A stretch of DNA of 64,000 nucleotides from Bidens hawaiensis (lineage: Eukaryota; Streptophyta; Magnoliopsida; Asterales; Asteraceae), in the NCBI GenBank assembly GCA_021521415.1, contig JAIQDT010014341.1, positions 87,001 to 151,000 of the forward strand. Direction: 5' to 3'. This document shows, piece by piece, positions 44,050 through 57,368 of this stretch (its first letter is position 1; every line of letters begins with the position of its first letter). The notes under the pieces were generated by a model. The model searched no databases and was not told the DNA's origin. It saw only the letters and a list, made by a program, of their open reading frames with translations. A program made the position numbers and the translations under genes.

Positions 44050-44989
44050 TCATCAGAGTTGATCATGCCTAAAGCTTTTAATAGAAAATGAAATCTTGTT
44101 TTATCTAGTGGCTTGGTGAAAAAATATTCCAAGTTGTCAGTAGTGTTAACTCTTTTCATTTCTATAGACATTTCTCATTGCAATCTCTGATAAAATGGTG
44201 TCTAATTTCAATATGCTTGGTCTTTCAGTGTTGGATTGGATTCTTAACTATGAAAAATGCAGCAGTATTGTCAATATAATTAGGAGTGTTCAAGTAATTC
44301 AGACCATAGTCCAGCAATTGATTTGAATCCAGAGGACTTGAGCACAGCAAGCAAAGGCGGAAATGTATTCAATTTCAGAAGTGAAGATCGAAACAGCTGT
44401 TTGCTTCTTGCATTGCCATGATACTAGCCTGTCTCCCAAGAATGACAACCACCTGACGTAGATTTTCTACTCATGTTGCAACCATCATAATCACTATATG
44501 TGTAGGCAAGTAGATCAAATGCATGGTTCTTAGGATACCAAAAAACCAAATCAGGTTTTCCTTTCAAACATCTAAAGATTCTCTTGACATCTGTCATGTG
44601 AGAAACTTTAGGATTTGCTTGGAACCTTGCACACACATATACAGCAAACATAATGTCTTGTCTTGAAGCAGTCAGGTACATAAGTGATCCAATCTTAGCT
44701 CTATATTCATGTTGATCCACAGGCTCCCCCTTTTCATCAGCTACAATCTTCTCATGAGTGTCCGTTGGAGTAGAATCAGTCTTCAAGTCTTGGAATTTGA
44801 ACTTGTTTAAGTTGTCTTGTACATACTTGGATTGATAAATGAATATTCCATCCACTTTCTGTTGAATTTGTAATCCAAGTAAGAAATTCATATCTCCCAT
44901 AGAGCTCATACAATACTTAGACTTCATAACTTCCTCAAACTCCAAACACATTTGTTCATTTGTAGATCCAAAGATGATTTCATCAACAG
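44050..44989 (-). pseudogene. Copia-B RT end and RNase H
   Basis: The minus-strand frame opens at the LARD junction with DEIIFGSTNEQMCLEF, the residues right after the catalytic YV. It runs through LGLQIQQKVDGIFIYQSKYV, KIGSLMYLTASRQDIMFAVY and RKSTSGGCHSW to a stop at 44424. RNase H then continues in another frame (TSEIEYISAFACCAQVLWIQ, then KHIEIRHHFIRD with a stop between) and ends with FFTKPLDKTRFHFLLKALGM near 44070. At least one frameshift and several stops are present. Confidence 0.85.
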
Positions 44990-47958
44990 TGTGACACCCG
45001 GCATTTTCAGGTTAACTCCGTTAACTAAACCCAGTTAAATCATGTTGACTGTATCAGTAAACCTAGTTAGTTCTATTAACTAACTTAATGAACTCTCATG
45101 CATATAGTGTCATGTATGCATACATTGAGTCAGTGGTGTCATTGGTGACCTAAGTGAGAGTAACTAGTTATTGATAACTAGAATAATAAACTTGTCACAC
45201 ATGTTATAATATATGAAAGGTTATAATAAATTTGTCACACATGATATATTACATGTATTATATGTGATGGGTGTAATTGTGTTACATGATACATGATTAG
45301 TTGTTGTACACTTATATGTTGTAAGATTAGTTAATAATTAAAATAACATAACATATGATATATTACATGACAAGTAACAAAAAGACTAGTACGCAACATA
45401 TGATTACTAGAAAATGTTTATAATAGAATGTCACGTGTCACATGTAATAAAAAATGATATAACCTAAAGTTTAATAATATTGATTATGCCTTAATGATTT
45501 GTGTTAATGATGAGTAAATAACAATAAAGGTTATAGCTTTTCCTTTCTCTCCTTTTGGCCGTCCACTTCACACACACACCCACACACATACTTTTGTTTT
45601 TCCAAAATCTCTCTCAAAATATCATAATCAAATTGGTGATTCTTGGATCAAGTAGTAATATAGCATTGATCAAGCAAGTAAGTAAGCATAATTAATATAT
45701 TTTTTTATGTTTCTTTGATTTGGGATTGTGGGATTGAGTATCCAAACACATGAAATCATAAGAAATGAAGAGATGATCAAGTTTGATGGTTTTAAAAGAA
45801 ATTGTGTGTCTTGTCATAAAAGAAAAAAATGTAAACCCTTTGTATATAAATAATATTTTATAAATTAGTATGATAATGGAAGACATGAGATTTGATTATA
45901 TAAAAATGTTTCTGGATGATTTAAGATTATAAGGATATAAGGATCATGCTTTTTGCGATTTTTGGTTTGAATATGATTGTTGATAGATCCTATGTTTTAG
46001 ATTGTAGGATGTATAACTTGATGATACGGTAGTGTCTCTGATTGATTTTTGATACTAGGATTAAGTACATTGAATCTAGTTTTCAAAAAGTCAAGAATCA
46101 TAATTTATAGACTTTGTTTGACTAGTTTTTATTAAATTACAATATCATATTGCAATCCGGATTGAAAGAGAAATTTTCTGAGTTGTGTTGTAAATTGTAT
46201 ACCTTGAGATCAAAAATAGATATGAGTGTGATTCCACTTCTGGAATGTTATAAATTGAAGTAGGAATCTAATACAATTGGTCTTGCATCAATTAGACAAA
46301 TATAGAAGTTTAGGTAAATATTTGTGTACTGCTGTGTTAAAATAGAGACTGGAATTAGGTTGTTGTAGAGTGTATTGGAAAATTATAGAAAAAATATATG
46401 TTTTACCTAATACATGAAATAATATGTGTGAATTAGTTGGTAATTTAATCACAAGTTTTGTTTGGTTGGAAAAATCAGTTTTGATGATTGAAAACTTGTT
46501 AAGGATGATTAGCTATTGGTTAGTAAAAATAATTGTAATTTGTAATAGATTGATTGCGGAAAATTGAATTTTGACTTTATGGGTCAACTTAGAACTATTT
46601 GACTAAGTGGTTAGTCTTACTTGTGAAGTGTTGAAAGTGGTAGAGGTTAGACTTAGCCATAAGATTGTATAAAAAATTGGCTAAGTGTACATTACTTGAT
46701 TCTTATGTTTATGAACATAAGGTAATCATTCTAAGTTTAGAAAATTGGTCAAAAGTCACCAACGGGTCGTCGGTCAATATTTTGGTTAAAGGTCAACATT
46801 TAGGTCAACGGTCAACAAAACTCAAATTTTAGTCTTCGGACATCGAGACTTGGACTTTTAAGTCAACGGTCAACAACTTTGACCTTTTGGTCAAAAGTCA
46901 AACTTTAGCCAAAGTCAACAAAAGTCAACTTTGGTCAAAGTAAAAAAAAGTCAAACTTTGGTCAAAGTCAACAAAAAGTCAAACTTTGGTCAAACTTCAA
47001 ATAAACAAGGGAATTGTTTGGATACTAAGGGTTCTAGGAATCGCTTAGCGAATACTTATAGCACTTGTATTATTTAGGCACTAGAACAACTTTGACTTAA
47101 GCAATTGACTTTCAATTTGAACCGCATTCGAGGTGAGTTTCACTACCCAACTTTTTACTTACTCCTTTTGGGGGGAAAGCATGCAACATACAAATTTTTG
47201 GATAATTGTAGACTTTTTAATACATCATATGTACATAGTGAACTTAAACTGAAGTCCCCATGCACATTGGACCGTTAACAATTGTACATTGGCTCGGTAA
47301 TGAAAGGTAGTACTACTGGATTTGACAAACCCCCTCGGGGCTCTCGGTTGAGGGAGTCGATGGGCGTCTCATTTACTAGAAACACACTAGTCTTATATTA
47401 GACTCTGTGGGTGGCAACAAACTAACAAGTCAGCCGCGATCACAATAGAACTTACACTAATGTAACATGATTTCTAGCCTAATTAACTAGCGGTATTACT
47501 AATGCATACAATATCCATGCTTTATTATTTACATTGTTTACTTACTAAATGGTTTGTTTGACAAACTTGTTTTTAAACTCAAACATGTGAACTCACCAAC
47601 CGTTGTGTTGATCCGTTTTAGCATGTCTTTCTTAGGTGTTTAAGGTGCCCATGCGAAATTGAAATGAGTCTAGGATGCATGGATCCCACTAAGCATCGAA
47701 TTATGCTGGGGGTCTTTAATGAAATGTTATGACTGGGCGTCTTAACACGCACTCTGAGTTTTTAATTGTTTTCATAAATTATACGCTTCCGCAAATGTAA
47801 AAGCTTTATTGTAAATGTACTTACCTCAATTATGATGAGCAATAATATTTACATATTTTCCATTATAAATTGATTGTTCGTTATGACATATGGCTAGATC
47901 CTGGTATGTCACACGCCTCACGGTAAAACCCCATTAGTCAAAAATTGAGGGTGTGACA
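44990..47958 (+). repeat. 5' LTR of the LARD-like element (2969 bp)
   Basis: TGTGACACCCGGC...GAGGGTGTGACA. It contains a pyrimidine-rich stretch with CACACACACCC near 45580, a GTAAGTAAG donor-like site near 45675, and over fifteen GGTCAA/AGTCAA motifs at 46745-46995. Several percent divergence from the 3' LTR is visible, including a 20-bp length difference. Confidence 0.92.
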
Positions 47959-47961
47959 GAT

Positions 47962-47974
47962 TGGTATCAGAGCC
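47962..47974 (+). other. Primer-binding site of the LARD-like element
   Basis: TGGTATCAGAGCC three bases after the LTR end; complementary to initiator tRNA-Met. Confidence 0.92.
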
Positions 47975-50900
47975 ATTGGTTATAGTGAACTAGGTTTGTT
48001 TTCAAAAACCAGTCTATAACCGTTTTCAAAGATTTGTGTCATTTTTAATACTTACAAACCCAGACATACATTTCATTCATGCATGCACTGCATATGTGTA
48101 CGCGTCGTATTCGCACCGCATTGATTTCGCACTTAGCTTCCGCACTCATTTATGACAAGAATATTAATCATGCATTTGCATACATATTTATTCTGTACTT
48201 GGGGTACGTAGTATGTTAGTACATAACCACAATGCCATACGGGTATGTCGACATCATCCACAACATTATCCTCGGATAAGGAGCACGCCACTTTTGTTGT
48301 CACATCGGAATCTTCACCCATTCTCATATCATTGGAGCCGAGAAAATACCGGCTTAAATATAGCAACGACATCGCCTAGAATGATGACTCGTCTCAGGCT
48401 CTTGCACGTGCAACACCAAACGATTATAACCTCTTCAAGAGTTGGGTATGTCGGAAGTGAGTCTCTTATCTATCTACCATCTTGAGTATCCTAAACTTGC
48501 TAGCCATACTCCACTCCAAACTCCAAACTTGAGTCTCGGGTGAGACACACCTCTTTGAGGAAGACTCTTGAAGTCATTTTTTTATATAAATTCATCGGCA
48601 TTGAGATGCCATAATTTTCATTCCTGAGCCGCGCGCTCATTTCATTAGTCGATGCTGCTGGAAGAGTAGATTGACTGTGCAACTAAAAACATCTTGCTTA
48701 TGGTACACTCAAAGTCTATTCTGACTTAGGGGGAAAAATGCTTACTTCACTTTATTTCTAGCTTATGTATAAGTCATACTTCGATTGCATGTTTGCTTCA
48801 CGAACATGTATTCTTCTGCCATCTGTAAAGCTGAACTCTTAGTGTGTTCGACTCGATACTCAGATAATCTATTCCCAACCAAAGTTTTGGGTGAAACTCT
48901 GAACTAATCTATGTACGATCAATAAAAAGTCTTTTCGCTCACATTTTCATGATTAGTATCATTCTTTACTCATCAATCCAAAATAAGGGACAACTTGACA
49001 CATGGTTGGAGGAATTGGGCTGATCATGTAAACCGAATTATTATTTTGGGTGCACACTTAATAATAATTTATGGTGCATGTGAATCCTGATGAATCCTAT
49101 AGTGTGGTCATAATCCGTGAATCTCAAACCTAAGTTTCCACTATTGTTGGAAGCTCACATAACTCGTCCAACACTGGTAGAAATTGTATAATATGTTCTA
49201 TAACTGGTAAAAGCTACTAGCCAATTGAAGATGGATCCTCATAAAAATTTGATGTTTTATTTACGAATATGCAAGTTATTTTTGGAAAGCTTAAGATATC
49301 TTTTCCAAATCTTGTTATGAAAATAATCTGAATTCAAAACCTCTCTAGCGTTTTGTGGCAAGACCTCTAACCCTAGTGTATATGCGAAGTTTTAAGAACC
49401 TCTAGTAAACCAACACCATGTTTGTGCGACCAAGCTAAAAGTTCCTGTTGATATACTTACCCTGACCAATTGTTAACTCCCATTATAGCTTGAAATTTTT
49501 TTCCCGACCATGACAAACTCTATAATAAGACCATTCCATAAGATAATCCCATTTTCTCGAGGACATTGGAAAACATAATTTAAACCATCGAAACTCCACT
49601 AGAATGCGATGACTTGGAATACCTTATGCATGGATGGAACCGTAACCCTATAACAAAACTCTTTGAGAAATATCATCTTTAACACCCCTCTTTGGCTAAC
49701 ATTCTCAAAAACAATTTTAAACACTCGCCTCATCTTGACCCAGTGAACTAGCTACTATTATGGTCCTACCTCAACTCTTATGGAAATCGGTAATTTAGTT
49801 ATGTAACCTTTCATAAAGCGTTGAATCTTCCTCTCGACCCATAACTCTAAGACACCTCCCTAAGGATTGGGGAATTCCCTATGCAAATTTTCCTAGAATT
49901 TTTTTGGCCCCATAACAATGATTCTTAATCGTCTGAAGTAACGCCTTGATCGTATATGAAGGCTGATGGTGTAACTCATCTTATGTGCCTATAGTAACAA
50001 TGAACAGGGTTTTGATAAAAACCTCCAGCACTGACTCGCCCTAGTTTGAGTCAAACCCCGAATAGCCTAAGTATTATTGAATGCCCCCGTGAACGAAACT
50101 AAATTGATTTCTTCCCATTTTTCATCAGTACAAGCTCTAACCCGCTAATGCCATCAATTTGCACGCACATAACGACATGATAAATACCAAACCTAAACTT
50201 CAATAGAACAGTGAGTATAACCTTGACGAAACATATGGTTAAACTTTCCTTCTAGTAAACAAACAACAAAGTGATGGACATACTATCCAAAAGACGATCA
50301 ACCTCCGATAATGACTTTGTTTGTGACAAACCTTAATTTGAATGAAACCCGAATAACTGTGTCCTCATTATTGCTTCTATTTGTCCACAGGAATAAAGTC
50401 TAAGCAACAACGTATTTCTATTCACGGAGTACCTTATACCGCCTGACTGAGGACTAGATAGTTAACGTGAATAAGTCATGTCAGTTGGCGTAACACCATT
50501 AATCATTAAAACCCTACTCAGATCCGTAACTCATGAGGAATGACGAGTAACCATCCATCCAAGTATTCATATGGATTCATATTGGTCTATCTTAGATGGA
50601 AAACATATACTCATCTTTTCTTGCCTAAAGTGGAGAAGAGAAATTTACCAGTTACACTTGACACTGGGAAGATACAGTTTGGTTAGGATTGGTAATGAGA
50701 ACCACCGAAGATGTGCTATTAGTGTGGTGAGTTAGCTGCGGTACACCCTATATATAAATGCTAACGGTATGTTGATGTTGCGGACATCACTAACCGACTT
50801 TCCTACTTTGAGCATAGTTATATTCGCTTTAACCAGAATCAGTATTCGCACCAAAGTGGTGGAGACAAGAGCTACCTTACGACCAGAAATGATCCGCTCA

Positions 50901-52992
50901 CGTTAGGAGAGATAATTTCTATATATGCCTTGTTCGATGTTGGAATTGAACCAAAATGCCCGCTAGAGCGGAGGGCAAGGGAAGTCGTGTAATTGTGACT
51001 GATGATTAGTATTCCTACATAAGATACACTAGATGCCCATCCTACCTAATGACTAAACCTGCTGACCGAGCTAGTTGATGACGTCTTTTCTTTCGATACC
51101 TGGAACTAGTTAAGGCTAGTCTCAATTAAATAACCCATTGGATATGCATTCTGCATTTGGTTAAACGTCGTTAACGTTGAACAATATCTCTCATTCTTAG
51201 TGATAGCAAAAAACTATTAGGCTAAAACCATATCATGACCCTTGAGGCCAGATAAATACAAACAAACATAAGAAGACGTCTGACTTGTTTCGAACAATCA
51301 GAAAACCTCATAAAAGATAGGAGCTATTTTCCATGATCTCCATTATTAATTTATCCTGAACTCCAATCGGATGCAACACCATTTGGAGTAATCATAATGC
51401 GTTTGACTGGAAACGCACAATCCTCTATAATCATGGGTATTAACAATAAAGAGGAAAGAAACGAACATTTGACCATTTCTTTCAATTTCAAATATGGCAA
51501 GTCTTTGATATTTCCCGAATATTCAAAACGATACCTAATTTTGGACTTCATTCAGTTAAAATGATTATAACATCGACTTGTTTGGTTCAAATGACATTTT
51601 ATCCCTTCCGGAAGGTTAACTCCACTGTTTAGGAGTGGAAGAGCTCGTCCTGTTTTTGAACCTTGATAAAGCACCAATTATCAATGACTGCATTTGACAC
51701 TCACCTTGGATTTTTTTTTCACCTCCTTTGGTATCTCCAAATCACGTGATCTTAGAAGTGGAGAAATTTTGACTTTAACCAAATTACTTTGATGGGAATT
51801 CTGGTACGAGCAGTTCGATCAACACTTTTTTTCGGGACACATGTCCTTCGTGTCCATGCCATCAACCTCAAAATTTATGTTGAACACAATCATTTCACGA
51901 AACTTTATTACCTTAACTATGTTGAGTAACGATCCAATCCGATAAACCATACCTCCCTGATTAAAAGAGAGCTAGCTGCTATAGTTCAAGCAAAAGTCAA
52001 AGGATGTCTAAATCATAGTTCAATTGGGCACGTAGTATATTTTCTTAATAGTTCCTCGTGTGGAATAGAGGAAACTCAACCTTGGCTAATCAGCATAATA
52101 GTGATCTGAATCTTATGAACAACATCTTTAGGATGTTGTAACCTATTGTAAACTTCCTCATTATTGATTTCCATGAACTCAAATTACCATATGAACCAAA
52201 TAGGAAACGAGACGTATTAGTATTCTTCGCTCGATAGCCTGACTTGATCTGTAAACGAAACTCTTATATATAAATTCATCTTTATGAACCACCATCTCCT
52301 TGAGTTATATAAGCCTTATTCGGGAAATCCTTAACATTTGTATCTCTTCCGCAATGGTAGTCGTACCTACTACTAAGCTTACCTGGAAATGAAATTGAAC
52401 TATTGAGACTCAACTCCTTTACTACTTTTGAAATTTTGCCATTTCTTTACAAATGGATGTTTATAACAAAATGGTTTCCCTAAACTCTTAAAAATTCATA
52501 GTTGAATGCATCAACTTTTACAAACATTGATCGGATATTCGTATGACAAACCTCTAGGATTATTTTATCTTAATATCTCTAATCAAGTGAATACTTGAAT
52601 CTCGTTTGGTTCCCAATAATATTAAAAATCGATAATCTTAGCACTTCCTATATACTTATACTGTCAAGCGTTCAGACGCTTTCACTATCAAGAAACTAAG
52701 GTTATAGTTTCCATATATCATAATTAAAATTTCGAGTATGAAATTTCTTTCAACAAGGGGATGATGTGACAAATGGAAAATTTTGCTTAAATACGAGTAA
52801 CAATCCCAAATATTAGTGGCACGAACATATAGACTAAAAGTCTACTGACGTACTGAATGTACAGTGAACAAACATATAGACATGAAGTCAGTCTACTGAA
52901 TTTACTAAGACCAAACATATAGATGAAAGTCGACTAGTATACTTAGTAGCATATCAATTTTCGGGACGAAAATTCTTTCAAAAAGAGGATGA
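47975..52992 (+). other. LARD-like interior, almost noncoding
   Basis: Five kilobases with no open frame above about 90 codons and none with a gag, protease, RT, RNase H or integrase motif that I can recognise on either strand. One 44-residue frame at 48245-48379 starts MSTSSTTLSSDKEHATFVVT about 270 bp after the PBS, the place and composition expected for a gag N-terminus, so it may be a relic. The rest is AT-rich with no internal repeat seen. Confidence 0.75.
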
Positions 52993-52997
52993 TGTGA
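52727..52997 (+). other. Two PPT blocks before the LARD 3' LTR
   Basis: The block TTTC-AACAAGGGGATGATGTGACA occurs at about 52727-52771 and, as TTTTCGGGACGAAAATTCTT-TTCAAAAAGAGGATGATGTGACA, at 52956-52997. Only the second abuts the LTR start (52993). The same doubling occurs in Gypsy-1. Confidence 0.7.
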
Positions 52998-55980
52998 CAC
53001 CCGGCATTTTCAGGTTAACTCCGTTAACTAAACCCAGTTAAATCATGTTGACTGTGTCAGTAAACCCAGTTAGTTCCATTAACTAAGTTAATGAACACCC
53101 ATGCATATAGTGTCATGTATGCATACATTGTGTTAGTGGTTTCATTGGTGACCTAAGTGAGAGTAACTAGTTATTGATAACTAGAATAATAAATTTGTTA
53201 CACATGTTATAATTTATGAAAGGTTATAATAAATTTGTCACACATGATATGTTACATGTATTATATGTGATGGGTGTAATTGTGTTACATGATACATGAT
53301 TAGTTGTTGTATACTTGTATGTTCTAAAATTAGTGAATAATTAAAATAACATAACATATGATATATTACATGACAAGTAACAAAAAGACTAGTACACAAC
53401 ATATGATTACTAAAAAATGTTTATAATAGAATGTAACATGTCACATGTAATATAAAATGACATAACCTAAAGTTTAATAATATTGATTATGCCTTAATGA
53501 TTGTGTTAATGATGAGTAAATAACAATAAAGGTTGCATTTACTTTCTCTCCTTTTGGCCGTCCACTTCACACAACCACACACACACTTTTGTTTTTTTCC
53601 AAAAACTCTCTCAAAATATTATAATCAAATTGGTGATTCTTGGATCAAGTAGTAATATAGCATTGATCAAGCAAGTAAGTAAGCACGTTTATTATATTTT
53701 TTTTTTATGTTTCTTTGATTTGGGATTGTGGGATTAAGTATCCAAACACATGAAATCATAAAAAATGAAGAGATGATCAAGTTTGATGGTTTTAAAAGAA
53801 ATTTTGTGTCTTGTCATAAAAGAAAAAAAATGGAAACCCTTTGTACATGAATTATATTTTATAAATTAGTATGATATTGGAAGACATGAGATTTGATTAT
53901 ATAAAAATGGTTTTGATGATTTAAGATTATAAGGATATAAGGATCATGCTTTTTGTGATTTTGGGTTTGAATCTGATTGTTGACAGATCCTATGTTTTAG
54001 ATTGTAGGTTGTATAACTTGATGATACGGTAGTGTTTCTGATTGATTTTTTATACTAGGATTAAGTAGTTTTAATCTAGTTTTCAAAAAGTCGAGAATTA
54101 TAATTTTTGGACTTTGTTTGACTAGTTTTTATTAAATTAAAATATCGGATTGCAATCCTGATTGAAAGAGAAATTTTCTGAGTTGTGTTGTAAATTGTAT
54201 AAGTTGAGATTAAAAATAGATATGGGTGTGATTCCACTACTGGAATGTTATAAATTGAAGTAGAAATCTAATACAATTGGTCTTGCATCAATTGGACAAA
54301 TATAGAATTTTTGGTAAATATTTGTGTACTGCTGTGTTAAAATAGAGACTGGAATTAGGTTGTTGTAGAGTGTGAATATTATGTATAATTGTATGTATTG
54401 GAAAATTATAGGAAAAATATATGTTATACCTAATACTTAGAAGAATATGTGTGAATTAGTTGGTAATTTAATCACAAGCTTTGGTTGGTTGGAAAAATCA
54501 ATTTTGATGATTGAAAACTTGCTAAGGATGATTAGCATATTGGTTAGTAAAAATAATTGTAATTTGTAATAGATTGATTGTGGAAAATTGAATTTTGACT
54601 TTATGGGTCAACTTAGAACTATTTGACTAAATGGTTAGTCTTACTTGTGAGGTGTTGAAAGTGGTAGAGATTAGACTTAGCCATAAGATTGTATGAAAAT
54701 TGGCTAAGTGTACATTACTTGATTCTTATGATTAGGAACATAAGGTAATCATTCTAAGTTTAGAAAATTTGTCAAGAGTCACCAACGGATCGTCGGTCAA
54801 TATTTTGGTCAATGGTCAATATTTTGGTTAAAGGTCAACATTTTGGTCAACGGTCAACAAAACTCAAATTTTAGTCTTCGGACATCGAGACTTGGACTTT
54901 TTAGTCACGGTCAACAACTTTGACCTTTTGGTCAAAAGTCAAACGAAAAGACAAAATTTGGCCAAAGTCAACAAAAGTCAAACTTTGGTCAAAGTTAAAA
55001 AAAAGTCAAACTTTGGTCAAACTTCAAATAAACAAGGGAATTGTTTGGATATTAAGGGTTCTAGGAATCGCTTAGCGAATACTTATAGTGCTTGTATGAT
55101 TTAGGCGCTAGAACAACTTTGACTTAAGCAATTGACTTTCAATTTGAACCGCATTCGAGGTGAGTTTCACTACCCCACTTTTTACTTACTCCTTTTGGGG
55201 GAAAGCATGCAACATACAAACTTTTTGGATAATTGTAGACTTTTTAATACCTCATATGTACATAGTGAACTTAAACTGAAGTCCCCCATGCACATTGGAC
55301 CGTTAACAATTGTACATTGGCTCGGTAATGAAAGGTAGTACTACTGGGTTTGACGAACCCCCTCGGGGCTCTCGGTTGAGGGAGTCGTCGGGCGTCTCAT
55401 TTACTAGAAACACGCTAGTCTTATGTTAGACTCTGTGGGTGGCCACAAACTAACAAGTCAGCCTCGGTCATAATGGAACTTACACTAATGTAACATGATT
55501 TCTAGCCTAATTAACTAGCGGTATTACTAATGCATACAATATCCATGCTTTATTATGTACAATGTTTACTTACTAAATGGTTTGTTTGACTAACTTTTTT
55601 ATAAACTCAAACTTGTGAACGCACCAACCGTTGTGTTGACCCGTTTTAGCATGTCTTTCTTAGGTGTTTAAGGTGCACATGGGAAATTGAAATGAGTCTA
55701 GGATGAATGGATCCCACTAAGCATCGAATTATGCTGGGAGTCTCAATGTTATAACTGGGCGTCTTAACATGCATTCTGAGTTTTTAAGTGTTTTCATAAA
55801 TTATACGCTTCCGCAAATGTAAAAACTTTATTGTAAATGTACTTACCTCAATTATGATGAGCAATATTATTTAAATATTTTCCATTATAAATTGATTGTT
55901 CGTTATGACACATGGCTAGATCCTGGTATGTTACGCGCCTCACGGTAAAACCCCGTTAGTCAAAAATTGAGGGTGTGACA
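52993..55980 (+). repeat. 3' LTR of the LARD-like element (2988 bp)
   Basis: Same ends as the 5' LTR. It carries small insertions relative to it (for example near 54380 and 54800) and the GTCAA array at about 54770-55022. It is followed by AACAT, the target duplication, and then by Copia-B RT sequence. Confidence 0.92.
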
Positions 55981-55985
55981 AACAT

Positions 55986-56570
55986 ATACTTGAACCAGAA
56001 GCAAATCTCTTCCTTTTTCTTGTAGAAAAGGGTCTTATCAATGGCTTCCCTTTGATAAGCATTTACAAGAAGATGATTAGACAACTTATTATACCAAGCT
56101 CTTGGAGCCTGATGCAACCATATAGAGCTTTGTTAAGTTTGTATACTCTATTTGGATACTCATGATCCTCAAAACCTGGAGGTTGAGTTACATACACCTC
56201 CTCCTCTATTTTTCAATTTTGGAAAGCAGATATGACATCCAATTGAAATACTCTGATATTTTTAGAAGCAACATAGGCTACAAGAAAATTCTAATTGCTT
56301 CTAGCCTTGCTACTAGAGCAAACACCTCTCAAAATCAATCCCTTCTTCCTATAGGCATCCTAGTGCAACTAGTCTTGCTCTATTCATCATTACTACCCCT
56401 CTTTCATCCTTCTAATTCCTGAAAACCCACTTGGTGCCAATAGCAAACTTTCCTCTTGGCTTATCAACAAGTTCCCATACTTCCAGATTTCTAAACCGAG
56501 CTAACTCTTCCTGCATAGCTTCTACCCAAATGTTGTCTTTCAAAGCTTGAACTATGTTCTTAGGTTAAAT
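55986..56570 (-). pseudogene. Copia-B RT, N-terminal part
   Basis: Minus-strand reading across frames gives WVEAMQEELARFRNLEVWEL, then VDKPRGKFAIGTKWVFRN, a stop, KDERG, later [20 protein letters not shown] and KLNKALYG, and DKTLFYKKKEEI before the LARD junction. These are standard copia RT blocks. Several frameshifts and stops break it. It joins the segment ending at 44989 when the LARD is taken out. Confidence 0.82.
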
Positions 56571-57304
56571 TTAGGATAGAAAACATGTATACAAACAAAT
56601 GTTTGCAATTTCAAATGCGCTTCTGGTTACTCTCTCATGTAGATCACCAATTATGTTTTCAGCAGAATAATTTCTTTCAACAAAGGAAGTTTGGATGATT
56701 TGATCTGAAGTAATTGTTAAATCAAGATTTGTGTCATTTAGATCAGGTTTTTCAACTACCAAATCTGATGATTCATTGTTCATTGTTGGCTCTTCAACAT
56801 TCTGATTTGATGTGGATGCAACATCATTTCCCATTTTCAAGTTTTGAAACAGAGTTTAAACCTTAATTGTCTGTCATCTTGGTCTTGATCTTGCAGTTTT
56901 CAAGATAGATCTTGAAAGATTTGATTTAACTTCTCCAGATCAAATAACCATGATGCTCCATCAACAATGTTGAATTTATTTTCATTGAATATTAGATCAA
57001 AAGATTCAATCACATTCAGATGATCCTTCACATATACTCTATAAGCTTTTGAGTGTGTGGAATAACCAACAAAGAAACAATCTAAATATTTAGATTGAAA
57101 CTTGTTCAAGTAATATTTAGTATTCAACAAGGAGCATTTGCAACCAAAAGACTTGAGAAACTTGATGTAGGGCTTTCTTTTATACAAAATCTCATAAGAA
57201 GTTTTGTTTTGGCTTTTGATGAGAAGGACCCTATTCTGAACATAACAAGCAGTGTTAATTGCTTCTGCCCAAAAGGTCACGGGCACGTAGGCATCTACTA
57301 TCAT
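56571..57304 (-). pseudogene. Copia-B integrase C-terminal region and linker to RT
   Basis: 57304-56900 is open and encodes VPVTFWAEAINTACYVQNRV, SYEILYKRKPYIKFLKSFGC and CFFVGYSTHSKAYRVY, the conserved integrase C-terminal part of copia. After a frameshift, 56840-56571 is an acidic Asn/Ser-rich linker that ends with the IIGDLHERVTRSA pattern that precedes RT in SIRE-like elements. Confidence 0.85.
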
Positions 57305-57368
57305 GGTTCTTGCAGCCTCAATTAATGTTCTATTCCTCCTTTCTTCAACTCCATTTTGTTTAAGAGTT

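Larger units (their letters stand above)
44990..55980 (+). mobile_element. LARD-like gypsy derivative (10991 bp), inserted in Copia-B RT
   Basis: Two LTRs of 2969 and 2988 bp flank a 5-kb interior that starts with a tRNA-iMet PBS and ends in a PPT context, but has no gag-pol coding sense. Target duplications are AACAG (44985-44989) and AACAT (55981-55985), 4 of 5 matching. Both ends and the overall LTR plan match Gypsy-1, so the lineage is Tekay/Del-like. Removal of it with one duplication copy restores a continuous Copia-B frame across the RT active site. Long LTRs plus a noncoding interior define LARDs; an alternative is an autonomous copy decayed past recognition. Confidence 0.85.

Noticed and set aside
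44990..47958. Solo LTR
   Set aside because: A PBS follows directly and a matching LTR stands at 52993-55980, so it is the 5' LTR of a two-LTR element.
48133..48682. Short open frames in the LARD interior as host genes
   Set aside because: They are below 91 codons, overlap on both strands and have no family motifs; only the 48245 frame is kept as a possible gag relic.
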